Below the pieces are notes generated by a model. The model saw nothing but the letters and a program-made list of their open reading frames with translations. It searched no databases and had not been told where the DNA came from. A stretch of DNA of 64,000 bases from Maratus speciosus (lineage: Eukaryota > Arthropoda > Arachnida > Araneae > Salticidae), in contig OZ010790.1 in NCBI GenBank assembly GCA_963932465.1, positions 347,721,087 to 347,785,086 of the forward strand, given 5' to 3'. Made by a program: the position numbers and the translations under genes. Of the stretch, positions 33,428-46,696 are shown in pieces; the first letter of the stretch is position 1; each line of letters opens with the position of its first letter.

Positions 33428-34342
33428 CTTAAAACACCATGAAAATTACAGAAATACATGTGGCCTTTCAAAAGAACGTAGTTTTTCTTGATCAGGCACA
33501 CAGAACACATGCTTCTATTTTAAAAGCAGGAACAAGACTGAGAGGAAAAGGGTAAGGGAAAGGGACAAGTTGAAGGAACAGCCAACAGGAAAGCAGAAGG
33601 TATCAGCCAATCACACAAAAACATTACCCAATCAGAACACAGACTAGCAAGAGAATTATTAATCAAATTGAATAAAAACTGAAACACAAAATATGAATTT
33701 GTAAAATATATAAATGAATAAATAAATAAATAAAAACTGATAATGCATGCAAAATAAAAATTATTAATACCAAAATTAATATTAATCAATAAAAAAAATA
33801 AGTAAATAAATACTATATGGTAGGCATGAACAAGTTTTTGAAGCTGCAAACAACATAGTAAAATCAGATTTTTCATTAACAATAACTTTACAATTAAGGT
33901 AAATAGCTACATTTTCAAGAACGTCTAGCACATCAGAATTGGACTTTCTTGAAAATTTACCTATTTATCTTAATCATGAAGTTATTGCTAAATTTATTTA
34001 TTTTTTATTCTTTATTCATTTATATTATAATATATGTATAAATTATTCATTTATACATTTTACATGTTCATATTTTTTTGTGTCTCTGTTTTTATTCAAT
34101 TTGCTTCTTAATTCTTCTTCTAATCTGTGTTCTTCTGGTTGGGTTAATGCTTTTGTGTGATTGTCTGATGTCTCTTGCTTTCCTATTGGCTGTACTTTCA
34201 ACTTGTCCTTTTCCCTTACCCTTTTCCTGTCAGTCTTGCTCCTGCTTTCAAAGTAGAAACACATGTTCTTTGCGCCTGATGATGAAAGGCTAAGTTCTTT
34301 CGAAAGGCTTCACACATTTCTGTGTTTTTTTGGTGTTTTAAG
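33428..34342. repeat. 915-bp inverted repeat (foldback-like)
   Basis: Begins CTTAAAACACCATGAAAATT and ends with GGTGTTTTAAG. Each arm runs about 450 bp to a centre near 33920: 'agcaggaacaagactgagag' at 33525 pairs with 'ctgtcagtcttgctcctgct' at 34228, and 'cagccaacaggaaagcagaa' with 'tctcttgctttcctattggc'. The frames on both strands, for example 33520-33882, reflect this symmetry. The family is not identified; no target duplication is clear. Confidence 0.85.
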
Positions 34343-35450
34343 AATTTTTTTTTTTTATCTTATTTGCAATTTGCTAGAATTTTTTTGAATATTTTATGCT
34401 TTTGTTTTGAGGGAAGTTATATATATATATATATATATATTGTACAAGGACCACCATACCTGTTCCACAAAATCATGTGAGCTAAGAATTAACAGACTGT
34501 AGCAGTACCTATGTTTATGCAAGTGCCTTGTCTTCTGTTATAAGCTTGACTCATGTTGTTAATGCTGTTGGACATAGTTTGAAGATACATTAAAGCTTAG
34601 AAATACCATTTTAAATTTTCATAAATTAAATTTTTTTGCATATAATCTTAACATGTTCTAAAAATTTATGCCCAAACCTCAGTGTTTAAAAATAAATATG
34701 TGGGGAAAATATTTATTTTGTGCTGTACCTTAATATTATTGTTCTACATTAAATGAAATTTGGCTGTGCACAATTTAAGGTTGTTCTCAAATCCAAAGGG
34801 GCTACTTTCTGACACATTTTTTAATTCACTTTTGTTCGGATATGCATGAAATTAGAAGGTGTTATTCAGAAACTATGTAATCGAAAGACGTTTTCCATTT
34901 TTTGGAAAATGCAAAAGATCTTTTAGAAAATACTCTCAAAGTTAGCCTTTTGAACCAAATTTCCAGGTGTGGCAATGAGAGAAACGAGAAAAACTGGTCA
35001 TTATGCAACAAAAATCGCTTATAACTCGATAAGTACTTATTTATTTATCAAACAATGGAAAATACAATTTAATTCCAAATCGCTTCAATAGTTAAGCGTA
35101 TATCAAAACTAGATTTATTAATTTTTTTATTATTATTTATTTAAAAACATTAGCTGTATTTTTAATATTTTTTCACATTTTTTTTTCTTGTATTCAGAAA
35201 TGTATCCTTCATAACTTAAGGATTGATTTTTCTATAAATCCATTAGATTGTGAGGGAAAATAAATATCCATGTCCTTATTTATGTTATAATTATGGTAAA
35301 CACAAATTTCTTCAAATTTACATTTATAGAGAATTTATATTTATTCTATCGCAATATCAATACCTTCTACTGAATATACCTTTTCAATTATGTAGAAAAA
35401 AATATATACATCATTTCTTACATATTGTTGAAATGTTTTTCAAAAAAATG

Positions 35451-35481
<31 letters not shown>

Positions 35482-35956
35482 GAACCGAGAAAAATGAATT
35501 TATAGGCTACTTTTAAAGGGGAATGGATGCAGTAAAAAAATCTTTTCACATATTTATGATTATCAGGTCTTTATATAACTTCGCTACAATATACTAGAGA
35601 TGTATGTCTAAATACATTTTAAATCAATAATTGGAAAAGTCATATTTTCATCTATTTTTACAAAGTGAAAGATACTGAGTCCTCTTAAAATGTCAAGTAT
35701 GCCTTCAAAACCATTTTTCACTCCAACCTATATTTAAGTCATAACAGATAATTTAACGGACTGGTTATCATGTTTAACAAAAGGACTGGATCAAAACTAT
35801 AAACACTACTTTCCTGAAACAGGTCCTTTTGAATTTGTGTACCTTCTCATGTTTAAATCATTCAAGCTATCGGCGTTTTGTTTTTTGTAAATTAAACTAG
35901 GCTTTTTTATTTAGGGAGGGAGGGACCTTCAAAAAATTTTAACTTTTTAATAATTT

Positions 35957-35992
<36 letters not shown>

Positions 35993-36100
35993 ACCTAAAT
36001 GAAAATTAGTGACAAAAATTGGTCCTTTCAAACAGAAACCATTCCATGAAATTTTGTTTCATCTTATCAAATTGAGATTTGACATCCAAACAATATATTT
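34343..36100. other. Intron with homopolymer tracts, no gene
   Basis: An (AT)n run at 34419-34440, a 31-bp A tract at 35449-35479 and a 30-bp T tract at about 35960-35989. The A and T tracts could mark retroposon tails, but no body could be attached. No coding signal. Confidence 0.5.
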
Positions 36101-36104
36101 TCAG

Positions 36105-37265
36105 GGCTCCCAAATGGTCCTCTCCCCCCCCCCCCCCCCCAAAAAAAAAGTCCCCTTTTTGGAAAATGGCGCCCTTAGTCCCCTTTCTGTAGCTAGAAAA
36201 ATCGCTGCAAAACTCAAAAAACTTTAAAAGTCATAAAAGTTCAAATATTGCCTTTTACTATAGCAAGCTAAAACATTGTAATTGGATTTTTCATGAATGT
36301 CAAAAAATTGCTGCACAATATGAAAAGATGTTAAAATACGCATTGAAAATCTCATTAAAAATCACTACAAATTCAAGTTAGAGGACAAAATTTTACTACA
36401 TTAAGCTAGAAGTTTGAAACGGAATTTCAAAAAATTGCCATAAAATGTAAAAAAGAAAGAAAGAAAAATTGCAAAAAATTCAAAAATTGTTATAGGAATT
36501 CAGTTTTATTGAAAAGAGGACAAAATTTAATAAGTTCTGTAAAAAGACTAAAACTGGAATCCTTTTACGAATGTCAAAAAATTGCTCTAATAAGCTTTAT
36601 TGAAAAAAGGACAACATTTATAAGCTCTGCGAAAAGATTGAAACTGGAATCCTTTTACGAATGTCAAAAAATTGCTGTAATAAGCTTTATTGAAAAAAGA
36701 ACAACATTTACTGAATTGGACTAAAAAATTCAAATTGTATCCCATTTACTAGTGTGAAAAAGTCACTGCATTAAAATTGCTAAAAATTCAGAAAATCAGA
36801 GAAGTCAAAATGTACTATAATAAAGGCTAAAACATTGTATCCAGAGTTTTTTCACAAATGGGGGGGGGGGGGATTTTTTTTTATTATTATTATTTTATTT
36901 TTATTTTTTTTTAATCACTAACAATTTAAACCAGAAGATGCAATCGTGGAAAGACAAAATTTACTACATTAGGGTTAAAAGTTTCAAACCGAATTTCTTT
37001 TATAAATTTCAAAAAATCACTCAAAATGCCAAAAAAAAAAAAAAAAAAAAAAATGAATAAAACTAACATTTGAAACAATGACAAATAATTGCGAAAAATT
37101 TAAAAATCACTGTATAAATTCCAAATAAACTTTATTTTAAAGAGGACAAAATTTACTACATTCTGCTAAAAAAAATTTAAACCAGATTCCATTTACAAAT
37201 TTGGTAAAACTGCCATAAAGCATGAAAAAAAGGGCTAAAAATTATATTAAAAAAAAAAAAACTAC
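36105..37265. repeat. ~90-bp degenerate tandem array
   Basis: Opens 'cagggctcccaaatggtcct' (a possible hAT-like end) and a poly-C/A tract, then units with 'gaggacaaaatttactacat', 'aagctaaaa', and 'gaatttcaaaaaattgc'. Two adjacent units at 36553 and 36643 are nearly identical, giving a 90-bp period and the duplicated peptide RLKLESFYECQKIA in a spurious frame. Interrupted by poly-G (36860-36872) and poly-A. Confidence 0.7.
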
Positions 37266-37421
37266 TCAAAAAAGTCCAAAAATTGGCTTCTATGTGCATA
37301 ACTTTAGACCTACCCTTCTTGCCAAATTGTATAGCTCTATGCGCAGCGATCTCGTCAGCACAAAGACACATACCTAGACAAACCTCTATCTTTATTAGAT
37401 TAATTTTTAATACAATTATTC

Positions 37422-37476
37422 CAGGGATGTCTTGGCTGGAGCCGCCAATGCTCTACCTACTGAGCCATTCCGGATG
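37422..37476 (-). pseudogene. tRNA-like fragment (possible SINE head)
   Basis: On the minus strand, a perfect box A TGGCTCAGTAGG at 37467-37456 sits in a D-arm (GCTC..GAGC), followed by a 5-bp anticodon-like stem TTGGC/GCCAA with a 7-nt loop. Loop position 33 is G instead of T, and no T-arm or box B follows. So it is a decayed tRNA or tRNA-derived retroposon head, not a working tRNA. Confidence 0.5.
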
Positions 37477-37675
37477 AACCTGGAGGACTAATTCACCCAG
37501 CTAACCCTAATGTTGCCATACTATGCTTTTTCCAATGAACATTATAGCTTATTTCAGCTTTTATTGGGTAGTACAAAGGAACTAAATTTTATGTTTGAGA
37601 TTAATAATTAACAATATCTAATCAATAATTAATCTAATTTTAGTACTCCACAAAAGTTGCTGTTATGCTGTGCTT

Positions 37676-38413
37676 TTTTAGCTCACAGGCTGTCAAAGCC
37701 TGAGAGCTAATATGCCCACCGGTTCTATATGTATGTACGTAACATGATAACTCTTGTTAGAAATATCCAATTTGCTTCAGATTTTTTTCTAAGTTCATTC
37801 TGATAAGGCGCTTGCCCTGATTAGTTTTGGGGGTTCATTGGTTAAGTATAAAGGGGGGAATGGGGGCTAATTCCCCCCCCTTAATTTAGATAAATGGATT
37901 TTTTGTGCAGAATTATCAGATTTTCTTCAAACTTTGGTATACCGGTTTATTCTGATAACGAACTTCCCTGATTAGATTTGAAGGTTCATTGTTTAAGTCT
38001 ACAGGGGGGCCCAATACCTCTCTTAATTTAGATGAATGGATTTTTCTATCTGATTTGCTTCAAATTTGGTATTCAGGTTTATTCTGATAAGGCCCTTCCC
38101 TGAATAGATCTGGAAGTTCATTGGTTAAATATAAAGGGGGGGGGGGAACTAATACTCCTTTTAATTTAGATAAATGGGTTTTCTATCCGATTTGCTTCGA
38201 ATTTGGTATACCGGTTTATTATGATAGGGCGTTTCTTTGATGAGATTTGGAGGCTCATTGGTTAAGTATAAAGATGTGAAACAGGGTGGGGATTATCCCC
38301 CCTTAATTTAGTTTTCGAGGGGCATTATTCTTTGAAATAAGAGTATAATTTACAATTAACGTGACTAGCCTGTGAGCTCAATGCCATCAGTTTAACTGGG
38401 CACTTTTCTTTTT
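37676..38413. mobile_element. TIR element with internal tandem repeats, copy 1
   Basis: Left end AGCTCACAGGCTGTCAAAGCC, itself a hairpin TTAGCTCACAGGCT-gtca-AAGCCTGAGAGCTAA; right end AGCCTGTGAGCT. The interior has about four ~140-bp units with 'tttggtataccggtttatt', 'cttccctgattag', 'ggttcattggttaa', a poly-G then 'cccccttaatttagataaat'. A second copy at 48619-49703 has the same ends and more units. Confidence 0.8.
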
Positions 38414-38869
38414 ATGTATTCACTGATCACTGTTACTCTGTGTTAAATTCGAAGAAATGCATTATACTTTGTAATTGCTAGTGTGCAACTCAGTTAACAA
38501 TTGATTTGATATTTTATTAGATTCATTAATTTTTAGTGTTTATATTTTAATACAAATAATTTTTTTTTGCTGTTATTAAGGGGAGGCATCAGTGAAATTC
38601 TTTGAACCTTCCTGAATCCATTGGTATGCCCAGTTTTTTTTTCTGACTATTAGAAATAATTGTAAAAATTCAAGGAAAGACAAGGCTGGGACGCCATACC
38701 TACTTACACTAATTGAAGACATGACTGGCACGCCACTCCCACTCACATTAATTTTACTCTAGCATTTTATATTCATTTATTATATGTAACTAAACTTTAC
38801 CCAAGTATTTATATATACTTTAATTCATGTGTTTGATAAAACACTGCAAGAACTTCACACAAAGTAGAA

Positions 38870-40226
38870 GCGTCTAAATTTTGTAGCTTTTCGAAAAATT
38901 GTACTTTTCAGCTAAAAGCCCCATTAATTTCTAAATTACTTGAGTGATTTTGATTAAAAAAATTTTGTTGGTAGAGTTGGTAGATTTGTTGTAAGATCAT
39001 ATGTGGTAGACAGTTTAAAAAAATTTTAATTAATTTCAGAAGAAAAATCCTAAAAATAGAAAATTTCTGAAAAATAGCCATTGCTCTAAAATAAAAAGTT
39101 TTAGTTGCAGAAAAAAAAAAACTGTCCGCTATAAGTTTTGAACATTATCCAGTGAATTCGGAATTTCATCAAAATCGTTTTGGTAGTTTCTGAGGAAATA
39201 GGTCTTAAAGCTCGCATTTCCCTCTTATGATAGCATCCATTCTTGTCTTACCTCAAAAACACTTTTTGTAACACAAAGTGCAAATTCAAAAAATACAAGC
39301 CGCAATTCAACACAAAACAAAATACCAATAGTTGACATCTTTTGATTGAACAATAAGAAGGTTTTAAAAAGGTGTACAAACATTTGGCCAACTGTTGTCA
39401 ATTTTAAATACAGCGCAAAGAACAACATTTCCTTCAAATTAAAAATTTATTTACACGTGGCTATTATAATCGGAAAAAAACTTTCAAATGAGAATTAAGT
39501 GATTATGTGTTAAAAATCAGGAAAATATCGAAAATTACATCATAAAAACTATAGTTACACATGAATTTTTAAAAAGAAAGAAAATTTTTAAATAATGAAT
39601 TCATTATTATGCATTAAAAATCACAAATAGAGGAAATTTATGTCATATTTTAAAAAGCCAAATAATTGACAGTTGGCAAAACAGTTTAAATTTAAAAAAA
39701 TATATTTGCGCGAGACATTTATTTCATATTTTGAGATAATCTTTTCAACTATTATCATGAATTCTAAGACAGCGCAAATAATATTTTCTTTCTAACAATA
39801 AAAGTATTTTCATGTGAACGTTAAAATGAGAAAGAAAGCTTTGGTGAAAATTATGTCAGATATAAAACAATACATTTCAAATGTGTTATTTAAAACAACT
39901 TTCTTATAGAGCTGTTAAAAAACCAAGAGACAAAGACTCTGTTTACTTAATTCATTTTACATTAGCTTATTTTCAAATTTTTAACTATTTTTTTTTTTAA
40001 ATTAAAGCCGAAAACAGCCATTGTATTCCTTATCAAATGCTAATTTCATCTTAAAAATCTCCAATCAAAGGAATATGAATGAAAATACGTTTACAGGGAG
40101 ATCACCACTGTTTTATAAAATTATAATTCAATCTTTTTAAAGCCGATGAAATAAGCCTGCTTTTAGAATCTGGGATGTCGAAACGGGGGTTGGCGAGCAT
40201 AGCTCGTAGGGGGCAAAGCCCCATAG
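38870..40226 (+). mobile_element. Helitron-like copy 1 (right part clear, left edge uncertain)
   Basis: Ends GTTGGCGAGCATAGCTCGTA, then hairpin GGGGGCaaaGCCCC and CATAG (CTAG degraded). From about 39400 rightwards it aligns with the copies at 45950-47958 (+) and 50961-52219 (-), for example 'aaaatttatttacacgtggc' and 'gacaaagactctgtttactt'. The segment 38870-39400 is assigned only by length and is uncertain. No Rep/helicase coding. Confidence 0.55.
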
Positions 40227-40775
40227 TATACTCTAAAAATAAAGCTGCATCTGGATAACCGCCCTTTATTGCTTACAATAGGAATAAAAAATATCTTATC
40301 CAAAAATCTGATTTAAATAAACTGTTTTGCATTTTTATTTTTATGATATTTTCAAAATTTGATATAAACAATACTTAACTACCTGCTTTATTTTCACTAG
40401 TATAATAATTATTCCAAATTTAATATGTAAAATTTGATAATTTTTTTTAGTTTGATGTTCCGTTATTAATTATTCTTTGTTCTTTCTAGTCATAAATATG
40501 TACAGAGAAGATTAAAAAAAAAAAAAAAATCACTGGATAGTTTCTGAGAAGAATTCTTTTAAAAACCTAACAAACAAGTGCTTAACAGTCATCTACATTT
40601 ATTAATGAATCTCATAATAGCTAATTGAACTTTTCATTTCTGTTACAATGTAGAATTTAATTACTGTAGTTTTATAATTAAATACTAGTTTGAAACAAAT
40701 GATTTTTAAGATACAGAATAGGTTGCAAAAAGAATTTATAAATGTGCATTATTGATTGTTATTAAAAATTATTCA

Positions 40776-41599
40776 CAGCGTTCCTACATGACTGGAAAAC
40801 AGGGAATTGTCAGGGAAAGTGACAAGTGCTCAAAAAGTCATGGAAAAGTCAGGGATTTTTTTAAATGCACTATCATTTGTCAACATTCTCCCAAGTTCAT
40901 GGTTCATCCACAAAAAAGTTACAATTTTTACCTTAAAAGGAGAATTTTTGCTATATACACATTTTTAACGTAAAAATGTTTTAGTTATACAAATTTGTCG
41001 CCAAATAGTCGGTACTTAAGCAAAAGAAATGTTGAGCCATGTTAAGGTGGCTAGGATGAGATATCATGAATAATCATATAAGAAAAAAAAATGAAAATTA
41101 TGAAGCAAGGAAAAAAAAAAAAAAAAAACAGATAAAAGAAAGCTGTAGCTGAAGTTAAAATGTTAAAAGACAAAAAATTGAAACTTTTACACAACAAACT
41201 GCTTTTGAAACAACACAAATAGATGACATGATAGTAAAAGTCTAAAAAAAGTTAAATGTTTAATATGTGTAAATTCAGTTATGTATATAAAAAGTTACTT
41301 TGAATCCATCTGAGCTGTATTTTAGTTTTGCTTGTTTTTTTTTCTTTTTTTTTTTTTTTCTTTTTTTGTTATATATCTATATATATATATTGCAAATGTC
41401 AAATAATATAGATTTTTAGTTTAGTTTCAATTTTATACGTTATTTTAATTTTCAGATGTAAGTTTAATCATTAAGATCTTGAATTATAATTCGTATTTCT
41501 AAAAATATCGTGAATTTTGGTCAGGGAATTGTTGGAAATATAGCCTGGAAAACCTGGAAAAGTCAGGGAATTTTGTGTTTCAAATAGAGTATGAACCTG
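40776..41599. mobile_element. Non-autonomous hAT-like element
   Basis: Left CAGCGTTCCTACATGACTGG; right reads TAGAGTATGAACCTG, whose complement CAGGTTCATACTC mirrors the left end with mismatches. Both ends carry the sub-terminal motif 'gtcagggaa' and 'ctggaaaa'. Flanks ATTATTCA and TGATTCAT resemble a decayed 8-bp duplication. No transposase. Confidence 0.55.
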
Positions 41600-42088
41600 T
41601 GATTCATTTTCAAATATTGGTTTTTAAATAAAGCTGTTAAAAACTATTTTTTCCTTTTCTATAATTAAACATACGATTATTTTTTAAGATGCTATATGAA
41701 ATATATAATTAAATTTTTAGGAGTTTTATTAGAAATATTTATAAGGATTGGATGATTCTCAAAAGTATATAGTTAATACTTTTTTAATATTGTCTTTCAT
41801 GTGTTTGTATCTCTTATTATTATTTGTGTGTGTGTCTGCAAATATATGCATCAAAACCGAAAAATATTCTAGACATTATAAATTTTGGATACATACAGAA
41901 AGTATCTATTTTAAGATTATAGGAGTAAGGTTATTGTTTTAAATGTAGTAAGATTATTGTTTTTAATGTCGCAATATCATTTTTTGTTACTCAACCTCAT
42001 TTTCCTACTTAATCTGTGATAGTCTATCATAAATTTTATTTTGTGAAATATTTAAAAGTTCTTAAAAATATTCTTGTATGATGTGTAG

Positions 42089-42237
42089 GTGAAAGTGTGG
42101 GACACATCAAATGGATTTTGTTTTGTTACTTTCACAGAGCATACAAGTTCAATTACTGGTGTTGCATTTTCTCAGAACGGAAAAGTAGTTTTATCTGCTT
42201 CCTTGGATGGTACAGTACGTGCGTTCGACATGCATAG
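42089..42237 (+). CDS. PWP2: PWP2 exon 5 of window (WD40 blade)
   Basis: Encodes VKVWDTSNGFCFVTFTEHTS, then SITGVAFSQNGKVVLSASLD and GTVRAFDMHR. It directly continues the TGGEDGK of the previous exon into KVKVWD, a complete WD strand. SLDGTVRAFDxHRYRNFRTF across the next junction is nearly invariant in the family. Acceptor GTGTAG ending at 42088, donor GTAATT at 42238, out-phase 2. A retroposon-like remnant starts about 300 bp downstream. Confidence 0.96.
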
Positions 42238-42524
42238 GTAATTTGGAAATATTTTATGTTTTTCCCTTTCTAGATTTAAAAAAAAAAAAAAAAAAAAATT
42301 AATGAAATATATTCAATTAGTCTATTTTTAAATTTATGATTTTAAAATAATAAATGTTGTTATATGATATTTCTTTTCTTTTTTGTTTGTTTCTGTGTTT
42401 TAGTAAGATAATGGTGATGATAATAACAGTAATATTAATTTATAAGTGGATTTTTTTTAATTCATCAGTATGATTTGGAAGCTTATTATTTTTCAAATGT
42501 GCCTCTTATAAATTACATGAATTC

Positions 42525-44240
42525 AGGATGTGTAGGATAAAAACTATTGATAAGAAACTGTTGTGGCATCATGTATACAAGGTGTTTTCTTTTTTGACAT
42601 ATACTCCCCAGGGGGATACCTTCTGTAGGTATTCACGGGCTTCGCAACTCCGGGCACCTGAGCAATCTTTACCTTTTCCTCTTATTTCTCTTGTCTTTCT
42701 TTCCTCTTTTTTTCACTCTCGTTGTGGTTTCCTCTTTGGAGGTGAGGGCAATTCTGCATGAGCCGATGTCATCCTGTTTATATCGACTTATGGAGAATTG
42801 TAAACCACCCATGTGTTTGCCGTGCGTGACGCCTCATGTCCTTGGAAAGGAGGATCCTGGCAATGGAGAAAAACCAACACACTGCTTTGGCCTCTGCTTC
42901 TGGTAGACAGGAGGTGCATATTGGTCCTGTATGCATCAATCGGCTGGTCAGTTGACTTGTCACTGGCTGGGGATCAAGTGACCGAGTACTTACTAGCCAT
43001 CTCATTAAGGGTGGAGACTGACATAGGAGTGTCTTGTGACCGTAAAGTTGTTGAATCCAAGACTCTGTCAGTCAGAGTCTCCTACTCTAGTCTACCCAAA
43101 CAACAACCAAAATTTGTAAGGCACATAAGCACCCAGACCAAATCCTCCATTCCGCCGAATAACTCACCTATGACAGCACCACTCAGCATCACAAAGATAA
43201 AAACTTGTGATGTCTGTTGTGGTAGTAAATGCTATGCGACCCCAAAATTAAAACATTGGCTACCATCTTCAGAATTTGTTACAATAGAATACCAAACTAG
43301 TCAGTCACAAAAATCCCCAATTCAATCCAAAAAGTCATCTGAACTCCAGACTCAGACTAAGGCTGTTACATCTCCAAAAACATCACAGAAACCTAATATT
43401 AGTCAAACTGTGAAACCAAGCAAAAAAACTTGGCGTACAGAAAGAGAGAAAGACAATCTGGGATTCTTCACAGTGGAAAACTGTGAAGAAAAAGAACAAG
43501 AACAACTGTCTAAATCCATCTGTTACTAATATAAAGGATCTGAAACAGCTGTAAAACTATGTGGATGAAGCAATGGAATCAGAATTGTGTGATTGAAGTG
43601 CTGATGAAGAAAATACAGTTTTCGAAGAATTTGTGCCTAATTAATTTAACATTGTTTTTTACTTATGTGGTTTTAAAACTTGTTTTTATGTAGTATTTTT
43701 ACATCATCTTAAACTTTGTTTATATTATAACAATTATTGCTTTATAACTTCACAGTTTTTAATTATAATACGCTTCTCTTTTAATTATGAATGTTTGACT
43801 TTTTTAAATGGTTTTAATTATACATATTACTGTTTTCATTGATTTTTTTTTCTCATCTTTTTGTTTGAACTTTTTACTCAAGTTTTTGGATTTTCTATAT
43901 TTTTTCATTTTAACTTTATCTTGGTGCAGCATATCCCTAAAGGGACTTTGCATCCTAAAGCCCCATACAACCAACCAACCTTTTTGACCTACATCTAATT
44001 CCTGTACTGTTAGTTTCAGAGACATAGGGCCAGGTGGGGGTATATTGGTTGGAAGACATTTATTTTCTCTTTTTAATTTAAGATATTTAGATAGTTCTTT
44101 TTTAGAGACATATTTTGAGATTAGGGCAAATATTTTTACTTTAGTTTTAGAAACTGACAACAAATTTAATATTTACAAACTATCTTGTTTATTCTCATTG
44201 CATGTGGTATGTTAGTTTAAGCTTCTGATGAACTTCCTTC
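42525..44240 (+). mobile_element. Retroposon-like insertion with degraded ORF
   Basis: A GC-richer, gene-like segment within the intron after exon 5. It includes 'gggggataccttctgtaggt' and 'cctcatgtccttggaaagga', then the 238-codon frame at 42813-43529, then an untranslated-looking tail with 'aaagggactttgcatcctaa' near 43935. The codon-like composition and Cys motif suggest a LINE ORF1 fragment with its 3' tail, but neither edge nor polymerase is identifiable. Confidence 0.4.
42813..43529 (+). pseudogene. Possible LINE ORF1 C-terminal remnant
   Basis: Frame of 238 codons. The first ~85 residues look non-coding in this frame. From SVRVSYSSLPKQQPKFVRHI the composition becomes polar, Ser/Lys/Thr/Gln-rich and gene-like, with STQTKSSIPP, a CDVCCGSKCYATPKLKHWLP block (three Cys plus one downstream His) and a basic tail KPSKKTWRTEREKDNLGFF. 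The STQT motif and basic tail resemble the region after the zinc knuckles in arthropod LINE ORF1 proteins. I cannot name the family, and the start is not credible as a translation start. Confidence 0.4.
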
Positions 44241-45949
44241 TAAAATCATTATTAACTGTCAAAAACTATTAATTTTAGTTCAGACTTGTAGAGAAACATC
44301 TAAGGAATAGATCAACATAGAAAGTTAAGAATAAATTTTATAATTCTATTTGTTATGAGTTGCTTCCTGAGGTGGGGTAATTTGGGGTATGGTTAGGCTT
44401 GGATACGGATTGTATGATAAGGATATTTTTTTACCTCTGTGTTAACTTAGTAAATGTCTGATGCACTATATTTTATAATAAATGACTACAGACATATAAT
44501 AAAATAATTACAGAGCAAGAATGGTGAGGTTTTAACCAATGAAACCGTTCATGGTGAATGCTGTTTTGGAAAGGTTGGCTGTTGAAGGAAGTGAGCATAA
44601 GAAAAAATTCAGTCAAGCAAATATAGAAAAAAAATGTAAAAAATGCTAAAGAAACCGACCATAAGAAAAAAAATATCAAGTAAAGGAAAGGAAGAACATC
44701 CAAAATCCAAAAAGCAGAATAATTATAAAAAGTAAAAGAAATGAAACACATAATATAAATGTAAACTTTAAAGAAATAAAACAAGGTTCATGGGTAAAAG
44801 TTGATTACTGTTCAAAAAAGCCAAACAGCTAAATTCACCGACCAAGTGATATAGATTAATCTATTCTATCACATAAAGTATTTGACTAAATCATTATTGG
44901 GAGACTATTACACTTTTCAAGCTATTGATGATGAAGATTGTGAAGAGTTCAGCAATATATGCTGCATACTAGGTGAACCTGGTGGACATTATTTCTTTAA
45001 TTAAACAATATGTAATTTTTACATTTGTATTGTTAATAATTCAGACACATTTATTTCAGTGTATTCTTATTTCAAAAATAACATTTACATATTTTTATTT
45101 AAATATACATTAATTTTGGAACTACCTCCACTTTCACCCCCCCCCCCCCTATGGGGGAAAGTGGGGTATCAAAACATGCTCTTTTAAATGTATAACTGTG
45201 AAAAAACAATCAAACAAAATTTATTATTTAAGCTTCATATATAATCTGTATGAATCCAGTGTATATAAAATGCATCAAAAGTTTCATTAAAATAAATTTA
45301 ATAGTTTGATTTTGGGACCTTCTCTAAAAAAAAGCTTTATTTTACCCCCTCTTTCCAACACCTGACCCTACTTAAAATTACAAAAAGGATTCTAATGTTA
45401 TACTCTATCATATTAAAAATCATTTATATCAGTAAAGTTGTTTTTGCAAAAGTTACTAAATTTAAGTTTTTATATGATCCCTGGTCCTAAAAGTTACATT
45501 CACAAAACATTCCTTGGTCTCATATAACAAAATCTACCCTATATAATCCTAATGAAACGAATTTATGAAACAGATTTATGAAACGATTCTTTGAAACAAC
45601 TAAATAAACAACTGATTATGTTTCACGACGATTTCTCCTAAAATATGGAATATCACAATCTTAAGATAATCATCAATAAGCTATTTAATCATTAAGATAA
45701 TCATCATATTACAATCTTAAGATAAGACATAAGAAAAGCGAAGGGCCGTAATTGTTTATGGCAGCGCAGTTACATGACTTTGACTATTATAATATAGGTG
45801 AAATGGTGGCGATAGAATAATATTTGGTGACTTATCACCTGTGGCTGGCTAATATTAAAGTACTAAAATGGCCACCTGGAATATAAAAAACGAAGGAATC
45901 CGTCCAGAACTGTTGATAATAGTCACATGACTTAGGCTTTTATTATTGA
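44241..45949. other. Intron stretch, no gene
   Basis: AT-rich with a palindromic block at 45136-45166 (CACTTTC, poly-C, then GGGGGAAAGTGGGG) and a short duplicated motif 'aatcttaagataatcatcaa' near 45657-45730. A 103-codon minus-strand frame at 44784-44473 is hydrophobic low-complexity and probably chance. Confidence 0.45.
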
Positions 45950-46178
45950 GATTGTTTTCAATTCTAAAAACACGCAAAGAATAATATTTTCTTACGATTA
46001 AAAAATTATTTACACGTGACTATTAAAAACAGAAAAAACCCCTTTAAAATTACTATTAAATGAGTATGAATTAAAAGCAGGAAAATATTGAAAATTACGT
46101 CTTGAAAATTGTATTTACACGTGAATATTAAAAGAGAAAGGAAACTTTAAAATAATAAATATACTGATATGCGTTTAA

Positions 46179-46389
46179 CTCTTTCAGGGTCAAGGTACTT
46201 CTATTCATAAAATGTTGAAATCAGTGAATAGCACCAGAATATTTTAAATATTTATTTCGAAGTACGAAAATGCTTTTTTTTTTACTTACTTTATACAAAG
46301 AAAATTTTCATTCCAATATTCTGGTGCCAATGTGGCATTTAAGAATTAAAATTAAGTTGTCCAAAAAGGAACCACCGCTTTTGAAGGGG
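46179..46389. mobile_element. TTAA-flanked MITE (piggyBac-like)
   Basis: 211 bp between two TTAA sites (46175-46178 and 46390-46393). Ends CTCTTTCAGGGTCAAGG and, inverted, CCCCTTCAAAAGCGG. The interior contains 'atattctggtgcc' and its inverse 'caccagaatatt', so it can fold back. The other Helitron-like copies lack it, showing the empty site. Confidence 0.75.
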
Positions 46390-46696
46390 TTAAAGCAGTA
46401 AATTGTATTACGTCAATCACCTTATAACGTTGTTAAGAAATACCGGGAGGCAAAGACTCTGTTAATTCATTTTATTTTAGCTTCTTTTCAAATGTTTAAC
46501 TGATCTTCTTTAATCAAACACGAAAACAACCATTGGATGTCTTAACAGCAACTGATTCGGCCTTAAATTTTCACAAACAAAGGAAATTGAATGGGAACCC
46601 GTTTATATGGAGATCGCTACAGGTTTTTTCATTATAATTCAATCTTCTCTAATCTTTTAAAACCCAATCAGTTTAGCAAGCTTTTAGATTCTACAG

